49,135 nt of DNA, taken from a virus. A program made the position numbers and the translations under genes. Positions 7,957 to 15,558 of the stretch are shown in pieces (within the stretch, counting starts at the first letter, position 1; each line of letters starts with the position of its first letter). A model generated the notes under the pieces. The model made no database searches, had not been told where the DNA came from, and saw only the letters and a list, made by a program, of their open reading frames with translations. Location of the stretch: the IMG/VR virus record IMGVR_UViG_3300042111_000485, positions 1 through 49,135 of that record. One strand, 5' to 3'.

Positions 7957-10257
7957 CTAGCTGAAGTCGGCGGTGTGCACGGCGGCATCTTCTGCCACGC
8001 AGGTGATCTCCACCTGCTCGCCTCGGGGGCGCAGCGACATGACGCGCGCCAGCTGGCTCCAACTTTGACCAGCGCCGAAGGTAAAAAGCGCTCGTCCTGA
8101 ACCCATGGCATCGGTCACCTCAGGCCATGCCGGCGCAGGAACCACAGCGTGCTGGTCCGACGCTCCGCGGGTCACGTAGAAGGGTCCTGTAACGGAGCCC
8201 TCCGACATGCGCAGCACCAGCTGGTGAGCTCGGCCGTCCACCCAGGGCAAGGGCTCCGATGCCACCAAGGACCGCGTCACCGGCTCAAGCCCCACGATCT
8301 CCCCGCTGGTTCCCCAACTGGGCATGTCGTGGCTGATGGCGATCAAGTCGCCATAGGTCGGAATCAGCCCTTCCATCTCGGTCGTGAAAGTGATGAGCCG
8401 CCTTCGGTAGCGATTGGCTGCAGCGATGTACTTGCCCTCGCGCACAGCCTGCGCATGGCTGGTGCAGCCAAAAAGCGTCACCTTGGCCTCCCTCGTTCCA
8501 TCTGCTCCCGGCAGGCTCACAGCGACCTCATCGGATTTCCAGGTCTTGGGGTTGAGGTAGCCCATTACGACGGTGTCGGCCGTTTCTTCACCAGGCATGA
8601 CGTACTGAATCTTGAGGCTGCCCCTGACAATGTTGCGCATCGAGAATAAGGCCACTGGCAAGGTCTTGGGCTCATCGCGCACGATCCGAACAACGCCGCC
8701 CTGCAGGAACGGAACGGCCCGGCCGCACCGGGCAATTCGGCCGAGCGCCTCCCAAACAGTCAGGCCTTGGTCAAACACAGCGTCAAAGTGGTCACCCCGA
8801 ACCGCCCATTGCTGGTCCAGCCGGTAAAGCGCCTGCAGGTCAATGCGCGAGTCGGCCAGCCCTGCCCCGTATTCCGCGCGCAGGGCATCGGCAAAGGCCC
8901 AGGCGATGGAACGCGTGGGCACTGGGCTGGACCAACCCGATTGTGGAGACCAGGTGGGTAACTTTCGGGTGACCAGGCAGTTGACCAGCCGGCTTGAGCG
9001 CTGCGAAAGGTTGTCGGTGGCCTTCATACGCAGGGCCAGCAGGGTCATGTGCTGCGGCAGTCTCGCGCCAGCCAAGTAGCCCCGCACCTCGCCCCAACGC
9101 AGTTCGTGCCCTGCCCTACTACTCAAATCCTTGCTGTCCAGCCGGCTCATCCGCACCTGGTACCGGCCAGGGGCTACCGCATACTTGTAGGACAGCCGCT
9201 GGGCCTCGCCACTGGCTGCGCTGTGCTCGCCTTCAGCCAGCATCCACCAGCCCGAAACAGCCTCTCCTGCGTCATCAACCCGCCGAAGCTCCACCCGCCA
9301 CTGCACCGCCTTGGCCGAGAGACTTCCGTCGTCGTTGGCGTAGTACAGGCCTCTGAGCATCAGCACGTCGATGCCAATGTGGCTGACCTGCGTCTGCGGC
9401 GGGTTCACCGTGAAAGGCCCCACCAGCGCGCCCCTAGCATCGGCCAGTGCAATCAACTCCTGCCCGGCCACTTCGGGAGCGGTCACGACATCGTGATTGA
9501 AGAGCGTATTGACGCCACCTGGCAAGATCACCTGGGCCTGGATGTCGGAAAAGGACGTAATCGGCGTGTCTTCGATCCGGACCTCGTGCACCTCGTGGTC
9601 CCCCATGCCGATCACATGAAGCTGGTGCAGGTACTGGTCATGGTCGACATACTCCGCATACGGCGTGGAAGCAAAGTCGGGAAAGACCAGATGGTGGCCG
9701 TAGACCACCGGAATCGGCTGGCTCAAACGCGCATAGTTGCCCTGCGCCTGCAGGGAATACGTCGGGCTTGGACTGTTCAAGCTGCCGGCTGTGGGCACAT
9801 TGGGCGTCGGCAAGGGCACGAGGGCGTTGACCAGGACAGAGCCGGCCAAGGCAATGCCCGCAGACGCCACAGCGGTTCCCAACGAGCCGGCAAACCCGAG
9901 CGTCGAAGCCAGCGGCCCGCCATAGACATTGGCCACCACCATCACGGCAATCATCAGGACGGTGCGCAAGGGGTTTTTGCCACCCCCGCCACCACCGCCC
10001 TGGGGCAGGGCCACGAAGAGGATGGCGCCTTCGATCTTGGTCTGCGCCCAGTCAGCTCTGAGCACGGGCTGGCCGTTTTTGAGGCAAATCGTCGGCTGTG
10101 AGCTCACCGCCATGCGAACTCCTGCGTCCTGGCACTCAAGCCACTGAGTAATGCTTGAGTTGGCTGGGATATTGAACACCTCCCGGTCCGCTGGCACGAA
10201 CGGGTTGCGCAGCAGGATGACGCAGGCGGCTGGGTCTTCAATTGCGGCTGTGTTCAT
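7957..10257 (-). CDS. Tail tip / host specificity protein (gpJ-like)
   Basis: A 766-aa baseplate-hub/tip protein that organises the tail tip and contacts the receptor. The N-terminal part resembles the lambda I/J type: a short beta-grasp-like region, a glycine run (GGGGGGG, about residue 87-93) followed by a hydrophobic stretch (LRTVLMIAVMVVANVYGG), then PIPVVYGHH and the TipJ-type core. It is shorter than lambda gpJ (1132 aa) and lacks the long C-terminal fibronectin region, so receptor binding may rest mainly on the separate fibres encoded upstream. It overlaps the NlpC gene by 4 nt. Confidence 0.85.
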   Translation of the reverse strand: MNTAAIEDPAACVILLRNPFVPADREVFNIPANSSITQWLECQDAGVRMAVSSQPTICLKNGQPVLRADWAQTKIEGAILFVALPQGGGGGGGKNPLRTVLMIAVMVVANVYGGPLASTLGFAGSLGTAVASAGIALAGSVLVNALVPLPTPNVPTAGSLNSPSPTYSLQAQGNYARLSQPIPVVYGHHLVFPDFASTPYAEYVDHDQYLHQLHVIGMGDHEVHEVRIEDTPITSFSDIQAQVILPGGVNTLFNHDVVTAPEVAGQELIALADARGALVGPFTVNPPQTQVSHIGIDVLMLRGLYYANDDGSLSAKAVQWRVELRRVDDAGEAVSGWWMLAEGEHSAASGEAQRLSYKYAVAPGRYQVRMSRLDSKDLSSRAGHELRWGEVRGYLAGARLPQHMTLLALRMKATDNLSQRSSRLVNCLVTRKLPTWSPQSGWSSPVPTRSIAWAFADALRAEYGAGLADSRIDLQALYRLDQQWAVRGDHFDAVFDQGLTVWEALGRIARCGRAVPFLQGGVVRIVRDEPKTLPVALFSMRNIVRGSLKIQYVMPGEETADTVVMGYLNPKTWKSDEVAVSLPGADGTREAKVTLFGCTSHAQAVREGKYIAAANRYRRRLITFTTEMEGLIPTYGDLIAISHDMPSWGTSGEIVGLEPVTRSLVASEPLPWVDGRAHQLVLRMSEGSVTGPFYVTRGASDQHAVVPAPAWPEVTDAMGSGRALFTFGAGQSWSQLARVMSLRPRGEQVEITCVAEDAAVHTADFS

Positions 10258-10691
10258 TGAACCTCTTTGAACCGGTAAATGCCCTCGACCTGCCAGCCGT
10301 GCAGCGCCAAGTTCTCAATGCGCTGAAAAACCACCCCGGCACCCTGCATGCAATGGAGCACCCCGCCCCCATCGACGCCCAGCCACACCCCCACGTGGAC
10401 GGGGTAGCGAGACTGGCGCATCAGCACGGCATCACCGTCAACACGATCGTGCGGGTGGGCAACGGCCGCCCAACGTTGGCGCTCCGGATGCGACTGAAAA
10501 CCCTTGAGGACGGCACGCAGGTTGGTGGCGTCCACCGGAATTTCCGGCAGTTCCCGGCCAAAGCACACACGCTGGACATGCAAAAACAGGCCCCAGCAGT
10601 CGAACTCATGCGGCCCCCTGCCTCCGGCGACCCAGGGGCGCCCAATGCACTCGTTGACCAGGTACAGGTGGCTCACCTCGATTCTCTTCAT
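10254..10691 (-). CDS. NlpC/P60 tail peptidase (lambda K-like)
   Basis: A 145-aa cysteine peptidase of the NlpC/P60 fold, as in tail-tip protein K, thought to cleave peptidoglycan cross-links during DNA entry. The likely catalytic Cys lies in FDCWGLF (about residue 32) and the His in VHVGVWLG (about residue 99). The start overlaps the stop of the DUF1833 gene (ATGA), and its end overlaps the tip gene start in the same way. Confidence 0.85.
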   Translation of the reverse strand: MKRIEVSHLYLVNECIGRPWVAGGRGPHEFDCWGLFLHVQRVCFGRELPEIPVDATNLRAVLKGFQSHPERQRWAAVAHPHDRVDGDAVLMRQSRYPVHVGVWLGVDGGGVLHCMQGAGVVFQRIENLALHGWQVEGIYRFKEVQ

Positions 10692-11230
10692 CGGGTCAGC
10701 CCAGGAAACTCTTTGGCGGTGTAAGTCCGCCCCGGAAAGGCCTTGTTGCCGATGTCCACCATGCGCGCCCGGGCTGTGATGCGAAGCGGATGGGCCTCCA
10801 CAAAGCTCAAGACCAACGTCAGCGGCGGATCCATCTGCGGGCCCGACAAGTCGTTGGAAAGATACGGCCGATAGGTCACCTCGATCATCTGCTGTGACTG
10901 CACGGCCGCATCTAGGTGCCGCATGACCTCTCGCGTCACGTTGTCCAGGGTGATTTCCACCTCCGGGACAGGCATGCTGTCGACCGCCGGCAGGTTCAGA
11001 TCAAAGGCCATGGCCACAAAGCGCACTTCCTCGCCTGGATGCAGCGGCGCAGAACTTTCCAGATGCGCAAAGAGATCGACCCGATCACGAACCACGCGAA
11101 TCGCTGTGAGAGCTCCTTGTTCATCCACGAAGTCCGGGTGGCGCAACTCCAGGGTGTGCAAGATCACCACATCGCTGGGCGCGCTGGCATAGGCCTCCCG
11201 AATGGCCTCAGAAAGCGACGCATCAGGCAT
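10688..11230 (-). CDS. DUF1833-family tail protein
   Basis: A 180-aa protein of the DUF1833 family, found in siphovirus tail-tip clusters before NlpC/P60; the mid-part SSDVVILHTLELRHP-like segment and the terminal GRTYTAKEFPGLTR are typical. It is probably a distal-tail structural component. The ATG at 11230 has AGGAG six bases upstream and lies inside the 3' end of the radical SAM gene (8-nt overlap), so the modification enzyme is co-translated with essential tail genes. Confidence 0.75.
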   Translation of the reverse strand: MPDASLSEAIREAYASAPSDVVILHTLELRHPDFVDEQGALTAIRVVRDRVDLFAHLESSAPLHPGEEVRFVAMAFDLNLPAVDSMPVPEVEITLDNVTREVMRHLDAAVQSQQMIEVTYRPYLSNDLSGPQMDPPLTLVLSFVEAHPLRITARARMVDIGNKAFPGRTYTAKEFPGLTR

Positions 11231-12638
11231 GAGTGGCTCCTGCGTTTTCTGCGCCTGCTGAAGCAGGCCTGGTGTCCACCTCGATCGGGATGACCTTGCG
11301 GGCAGGCTTTTGCACCGGACGCCCGGCCCTGCCAAAGACGTCCATGCGATCCTGGGGCAGATCACCGTCCTGCGACTCGATGCGAAACACGGCACATCCC
11401 GTCAAGTGCTCAATGGCCGCCACGAAGAACGGGATGTGGTCCGAGTAGGCGTTGTCACAAGCCGCCTGCCAAAGCGGGCCCTCCAGGAACATACAAGCGC
11501 CCTTGCAGGCTTGCAGCACCGGGCAAGTGGGGCATTCCGTGCGATGAGACCAATGCGTTGAGGTGTTCAGCGCGACCCCCGCGAGGTCCGCAAGGTGGCC
11601 CACGTGGTGGGACTGCCCGTTGGGGGCGACGGAGACGGAACTGACGTTCTGGCAGGTCAGCACTTGGCCTTTGAGGTCCACGGCCAGCTGGTCTGGCCGG
11701 TCCATGCCGCACTTTTGACCGAGGCCTTGGGCCGGGCGTCTTTCCAAAATGCTGCCTGCCCACTCCTGCATCCGCTGGCGGGCCACGTCCATGTGAACGA
11801 TGCGCCCGCGGCGGATCTCTTCCAACGATTGACGCCGAAAGGACACGGCATCGGCGGTTGACTGGAGGGAGTGAGCCAGACCGCCCGCGTCGTACGGATC
11901 CACAAAGGCGCCCTCCCCGATGGACAGGGATGGGTCCCCCGTGAGCTGCAGGAAGAACTTGGTGATCGCCTCGCGGCTGGTGTTGGTCCTGTGCACCATG
12001 GCATTGAAGGAAATACGCCCTTGCGGTGCCAGCCGCTGGTACAGATCCAAGATGCCTGCGCGGCTGGCTTCGTCTTCCAAAGGGTCTGGCCCCCGGGCGG
12101 CCTGGCCCGGGCCGTCATGGCTGATCCCCACACCAAAGCCCATGTCGTCCAGCCAGGCGTTGACTTCCCGGTTGAGCAAGGAGCCATTGGTGATGATGCT
12201 CAAGGCTGCGGCCGGGTAGCGCTTGCGCAATCCCTCGGCCAAGGGGCGCAGGGTCTTGATGTAGACCAGCGGCTCGCCGCCCCAGAACTCAATGCGCTGC
12301 GGGGGCTGGGGCAGGTTTTCGGCCAAGAGCGCCAAGAACGCCGGCACATCGGCCTGGGTGGTTTCAAGCGCGTGCGGCACAAAGCGCTGGCTGCAATAGT
12401 CACATGAATAGTTGCAAGACAGGCCCAGCTGGATCTTGAGCACCTTGGGCGCTTTCTTACGGCCAGGGTGGTGCACGCTGATCGCTTCGATGTGCCCAGA
12501 CGACCAGGTCTTTTCCACATAGGGCAAGGGCCAGTGCGTCAGATCCCCGGCGAGCAGCTCGCTCGTTTGGTTGTCATAGATGAGCGTCACCGGCTCGTTG
12601 GCACGGTTATGCGCACGCAAGGTGAACCGGGCCATCAC
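11223..12638 (-). CDS. Radical SAM/SPASM peptide-modifying enzyme
   Basis: A 471-aa radical S-adenosylmethionine enzyme. The cluster-binding motif CxxxCxxC is at Cys75, Cys79 and Cys82 (LSCNYSCDYC); GGEP for SAM binding is at 120-123. The C-terminus has the full seven-Cys SPASM pattern: C310, G324-x4-C329, C369-x2-C372-x5-C378-x3-C382, C394, which binds two auxiliary 4Fe-4S clusters and in known relatives marks enzymes acting on ribosomal peptides or proteins. About 70 residues precede the SAM domain and could bind substrate. It lies in the phage late operon, coupled on both sides (GTGA with the 77-aa gene, 8-nt overlap with DUF1833). The substrate is unknown; the Asn-Cys array of the tail protein at 14986-15546 is the obvious candidate. 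Start GTG 12638 or ATG 12635. Confidence 0.9.
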   Translation of the reverse strand: MMARFTLRAHNRANEPVTLIYDNQTSELLAGDLTHWPLPYVEKTWSSGHIEAISVHHPGRKKAPKVLKIQLGLSCNYSCDYCSQRFVPHALETTQADVPAFLALLAENLPQPPQRIEFWGGEPLVYIKTLRPLAEGLRKRYPAAALSIITNGSLLNREVNAWLDDMGFGVGISHDGPGQAARGPDPLEDEASRAGILDLYQRLAPQGRISFNAMVHRTNTSREAITKFFLQLTGDPSLSIGEGAFVDPYDAGGLAHSLQSTADAVSFRRQSLEEIRRGRIVHMDVARQRMQEWAGSILERRPAQGLGQKCGMDRPDQLAVDLKGQVLTCQNVSSVSVAPNGQSHHVGHLADLAGVALNTSTHWSHRTECPTCPVLQACKGACMFLEGPLWQAACDNAYSDHIPFFVAAIEHLTGCAVFRIESQDGDLPQDRMDVFGRAGRPVQKPARKVIPIEVDTRPASAGAENAGATHA

Positions 12639-12868
12639 TGACCCCCTGCTTGGGGGTCGTCACCGGCAAAGGCTTCGGGACAGGCCTGGCGGCAAACTTC
12701 CTCGGCACTTTGGTGTGGGAACTTGGCCAGGTGGTACTGGCGGCGCGAGCGAATGCGCTCGCCATCCATCACCGTCACGGTGAGCAAGACGTGCTCGTCG
12801 TCCAGCACTTCGATGGTTTTTTCGATCATGGCGGTTTTATTCAGGGCTTTACAGGGTGAGAGCTTCAC
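12635..12868 (-). CDS. 77-aa protein of the tail-modification cassette
   Basis: Not recognised. A small acidic/basic mixed protein with a predicted beta-hairpin region (EVLDDEHVLLTVTVMDGERI) and two Cys in the C-terminal half (VCRQACPEAF). The start is a GTG at 12868 overlapping the dioxygenase stop (GTGA), and the end overlaps the radical SAM start, so it is translated between two enzymes. A discrete RRE-like carrier or a structural/chaperone partner for the radical SAM enzyme would fit the position, but nothing in the sequence proves either. Confidence 0.65.
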   Translation of the reverse strand: MKLSPCKALNKTAMIEKTIEVLDDEHVLLTVTVMDGERIRSRRQYHLAKFPHQSAEEVCRQACPEAFAGDDPQAGGQ

Positions 12869-13530
12869 AGCGGGGTATAAAGCTCGGTGTAGTTGTGGGA
12901 CGCGACGCGCAGAGTCACGACGAGTAACACGCGCTCGCCGCTGGGGGCGTTAAAGGGATTGGTCTCGTGCCACACCCGGGCGGGGTGCAGGACAGCCAGG
13001 CCCGGGTAGGTTTCGACGGCGCGAACCTTCTCCCAAAAAGGAAACCCCGCCATGGGGCGGGGGTCCTGGAGAAGCAATTCACCGTCACCGACGGCCCAGT
13101 CACGGTCTTCAGGAGGACTTCGGCCCTGGCCGCAATCGAGGTACAGACACAGCACATGGTCGCCCGTGTGGTGATAGTGGGGTTGGGCTCGCATGCCCTG
13201 CCGGTAGCAGACCGGGATGCAGCGGGCGAGCACGGCCAGCTCATGGGCGTTGCCCACCGCATGGGCCTCCTGCAGATAGCGCCGATAGGTTCTGTCGACC
13301 CAGCCCTTGAAGTCACCCCAGACTTTGGGAGCCAGCGCCTCATGCGCGGGCTGGAACAAGTTCAGCTGCGTGCGCAATTTCACCGGCACCTCGGGAAGGC
13401 CATGCGTCGGTGGATGGGCCTTGTGGTGGACAAACCGCTCGGTGGTGAACTGCTTGAGTTCAGCAAGCTGCTCCGGGCCAAAGGGCGATGGCTCGTGCAG
13501 AACCGGCGTGGTCCACAGATGCTCAAGCAT
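12865..13530 (-). CDS. Fe(II)/2-oxoglutarate-dependent dioxygenase (first, HxH type)
   Basis: A 221-aa double-stranded beta-helix oxygenase, of the type common in phages. Candidate Fe ligands are H118 and H120 (QPHYHH), with H188 (RVWHETNPF) as the distal histidine, and R200 (SGERVLLVV) as the 2-oxoglutarate-binding arginine. The spacing resembles the TIGR02466-like group, in which the usual HxD is HxH or similar. Such enzymes hydroxylate amino-acid side chains or nucleobases. A strong GGAGGTGG ribosome site sits inside the end of the preceding oxygenase gene (8-nt overlap). Its place between the tail protein and the radical SAM gene suggests a protein substrate. Confidence 0.8.
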   Translation of the reverse strand: MLEHLWTTPVLHEPSPFGPEQLAELKQFTTERFVHHKAHPPTHGLPEVPVKLRTQLNLFQPAHEALAPKVWGDFKGWVDRTYRRYLQEAHAVGNAHELAVLARCIPVCYRQGMRAQPHYHHTGDHVLCLYLDCGQGRSPPEDRDWAVGDGELLLQDPRPMAGFPFWEKVRAVETYPGLAVLHPARVWHETNPFNAPSGERVLLVVTLRVASHNYTELYTPL

Positions 13531-14146
13531 GGTCCACCTCCAGCCCTTCTCCGCTCACCACTTCCGTGGCGAACGAGACGGCGATCCTCAGTTCACCGCA
13601 GTACCGCGAGATCGGCCGAGCGGTGTGGGTCTGGGTGCCGTTAAATACCAGCAAGCGATTGGGCTTGACCAGAGCGCAGGCATCGACCTCCCCTTGCGAG
13701 TCCAGGGTCACGAAGTCCCCGCCCCAGTCCCGCTCCCACCGGCTGACGGGGTACCAGACTGCCGTTCGGGCACAGGATGCGAATTGCGCCGGGAAATCCT
13801 GGTGAAACGCCGACTCGTCCCCAAACGACTGGAAATTGGCCCAGATGCGCGTGAACGATTCGTTATCAAAGTACTGGTGGCAAACGATTTGAGCGACCTG
13901 GGCCAAGGGGCTGCCTGCAGCCACAAAAGCCTCGTACGTCATCGCAGGGTTCCACGCACCCTGGTCGTAGTGATGCGGGCGGGTGCCCGGCAGCACAAAG
14001 TTGCGGTGCCAAAACGCCCCTGGTGCCTTGGCGTGGGCTTTCCAGCCGAACACAGCGGTTTGGCCCAGCAACCAGCGCCGGCAGGCCTGCGCCAGAGACG
14101 GCGGCACCGGCTCGTCAACGATCTGGATCCCTGAGTTGGCCGTCAT
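13523..14146 (-). CDS. Fe(II)/2-oxoglutarate-dependent dioxygenase (second, prolyl-hydroxylase-like)
   Basis: A 207-aa oxygenase with a complete 2OG-Fe(II) facial triad: H115 and D117 (FHQDF), H174 (THTARPIS), and R187 (ELRIAVSF) for the co-substrate carboxylate. WGGDFVTLD and PNRLLVFNG are the expected core strands of the prolyl 4-hydroxylase-like family. It differs clearly from the neighbouring oxygenase, so the two are not recent duplicates and may act on different residues. It overlaps the upstream gene by 4 nt (ATGA) and the downstream one by 8. Confidence 0.88.
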   Translation of the reverse strand: MTANSGIQIVDEPVPPSLAQACRRWLLGQTAVFGWKAHAKAPGAFWHRNFVLPGTRPHHYDQGAWNPAMTYEAFVAAGSPLAQVAQIVCHQYFDNESFTRIWANFQSFGDESAFHQDFPAQFASCARTAVWYPVSRWERDWGGDFVTLDSQGEVDACALVKPNRLLVFNGTQTHTARPISRYCGELRIAVSFATEVVSGEGLEVDHA

Positions 14147-14970
14147 GACAAAGTCACCTGTGCATCGTCCAAGCCCGGGTAGAACTTAAAACCCGCCTTG
14201 AGCCGAACCACGTCCCCGCGCTCCAGGCCCAGGGGCAGCACTTTGACCTGCGCGCGACCTGACTGGGTCATCACGCGGGCCTTGGGCAGGTAGCCATTGA
14301 CGGTTTCACAAAAAACCTCGGCATCCCGATCGGAAATGGGCTGTGCCTGCCCGTCCAGCAGTTGAAGATCGAAGACGACCGGCGCATCCGGACTTGCCGC
14401 CCGTGGAGCTTTGACCTGCACCGACGGAAACTTCATCTCCCGGGTGATTTCATGGGATTGATAGCCCAGCTCCTCGACGTCTTCCCCGGCCACACCTTCG
14501 ACCACGCAGCCTCCCAGGCTCGGATGCAGGTTCACGGTCACGAAACACTCCTCAAAGCTTGCGCTGGCAAAGGGAACGTTCAAGCCCAGCATGAAGTTGT
14601 CCTTGGTGATGCGGTACATCTGCATCATCTCGAAGCCGGTAAACCGCGTGGGCATGGAGAACGTGTACGACGGGAAAGGCGCCAACCACTTGCGCAAGCG
14701 CCAATCGAAGGAGCAGTTAAAGACCTGGCGGTCCGACCAGCTGCGGCTTTGGCGAAGGGTGGCCAGATCCAGCGTGATCGCATCCATGGCGTAGTAGGCC
14801 TTGCCTTCGATCTCAAATGCAGGTGTGGCGCCTTGAGCTCCACCCTCGCCATGGATCAAAGGCGTGGCAAACAGCGCATGAATTTCCTGGCGCTGGGCGT
14901 CGACCTGGACTCGGATGGCATAGTCCTGCGCCGGCGCCATGTAGGGAGAGCGGTTGAGATAGACCTTCAT
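14143..14970 (-). CDS. Unknown protein of the tail-modification cassette
   Basis: Not recognised. The 275-aa protein has no signal peptide or membrane segment. The middle is rich in aromatic residues (PFPSYTFSMPTRFTGFEMMQMY) and the last third (from about residue 185) reads like a beta-sandwich/Ig-like domain. It has few Cys and no Asn-Cys repeats. It starts 15 nt after the Asn-Cys tail protein, with AAGGGGG upstream, and overlaps the oxygenase gene by 4 nt. It may be a fibre-tip partner or the folding/attachment chaperone of the modified protein. Confidence 0.7.
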   Translation of the reverse strand: MKVYLNRSPYMAPAQDYAIRVQVDAQRQEIHALFATPLIHGEGGAQGATPAFEIEGKAYYAMDAITLDLATLRQSRSWSDRQVFNCSFDWRLRKWLAPFPSYTFSMPTRFTGFEMMQMYRITKDNFMLGLNVPFASASFEECFVTVNLHPSLGGCVVEGVAGEDVEELGYQSHEITREMKFPSVQVKAPRAASPDAPVVFDLQLLDGQAQPISDRDAEVFCETVNGYLPKARVMTQSGRAQVKVLPLGLERGDVVRLKAGFKFYPGLDDAQVTLS

Positions 14971-14985
14971 GACTGCGCCCCCTTT

Positions 14986-15546
14986 TCAGCAGCAGCCGCA
15001 GCAGGCGCAGTTGCAGTTGCAATTGCAATTGGTGCGGCAGTTGAAGGCGCCGCAGTTGCAGTTGCGAAACCACCGGCGAAACTCCGAGCCGCCGATTTCA
15101 TTGGCCGCTTCGTAGTAACCGTCGTAGTTAAAACCCACAGATACTGCGTTGAAGGCCTGGGTGGTACCACCGGCGCCGTCGTAGCTGCTCCAGTTGGCGC
15201 AGTTGCTCGTGGGAACACCACTGACGCCCCAGGTCCACCAGTTGCCATTGGGCGGGCTCCAAGTGCTGTTGCCTGCGCAGTTGCCGCTGGGCAGGTAGCC
15301 ATTGCAGTTGCCCGCCCGGTCGTCGTAGTACTGGCTCCATCGGTTCATCTCCCCGATGTCCTGACCATCTCCCATCTTGTAGCCGGTGTTGCGGGCGTCA
15401 TCGCCGGTCACGCTGCTTTTGATGACGGCGCCATTGGTCATGGTGATGGCGCCGGTCATGGTGCCACCGGTCTTGTCCAGCTTGCCGCTCAGCTCCGACT
15501 GCAAAGCATCGTCCAGCCCCGCTTTGGGGATGCGTGTGATGGGCAT
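14986..15546 (-). CDS. Tail-fibre-like protein with C-terminal Asn-Cys array
   Basis: A 186-aa protein. The N-terminus (PITRIPKAGLDDALQSEL, then a GGTMTGAITM motif) is typical of phage tail-fibre proteins. The middle (residues 75-150) is rich in Gly, Asn, Trp and Tyr. The last 24 residues contain 11 Cys (163, 165, 170, 174, 176, 178, 180, 182, 183, 185, 186), including NCNCNCNC and a terminal ACCGCC. Every one of the first ten Cys in the protein (81, 90 and 116 as well) directly follows Asn. It has a strong AGAGGAG site, lies 12 nt after the long fibre gene, and heads the operon carrying two oxygenases and a radical SAM enzyme. I infer a structural virion protein whose tip is post-translationally modified or metal-bound. 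Confidence 0.85.
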   Translation of the reverse strand: MPITRIPKAGLDDALQSELSGKLDKTGGTMTGAITMTNGAVIKSSVTGDDARNTGYKMGDGQDIGEMNRWSQYYDDRAGNCNGYLPSGNCAGNSTWSPPNGNWWTWGVSGVPTSNCANWSSYDGAGGTTQAFNAVSVGFNYDGYYEAANEIGGSEFRRWFRNCNCGAFNCRTNCNCNCNCACCGCC

Positions 15547-15558
15547 GGTTGCTCCTCT

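Noticed and set aside
15000-15072. The repeated CAGTTGCAGTTGCAATTG-type DNA as a microsatellite or sequencing artefact.
   Set aside because: Synonymous codon changes (AAT and AAC) break the DNA repeat while keeping Asn-Cys, which indicates selection on the protein.
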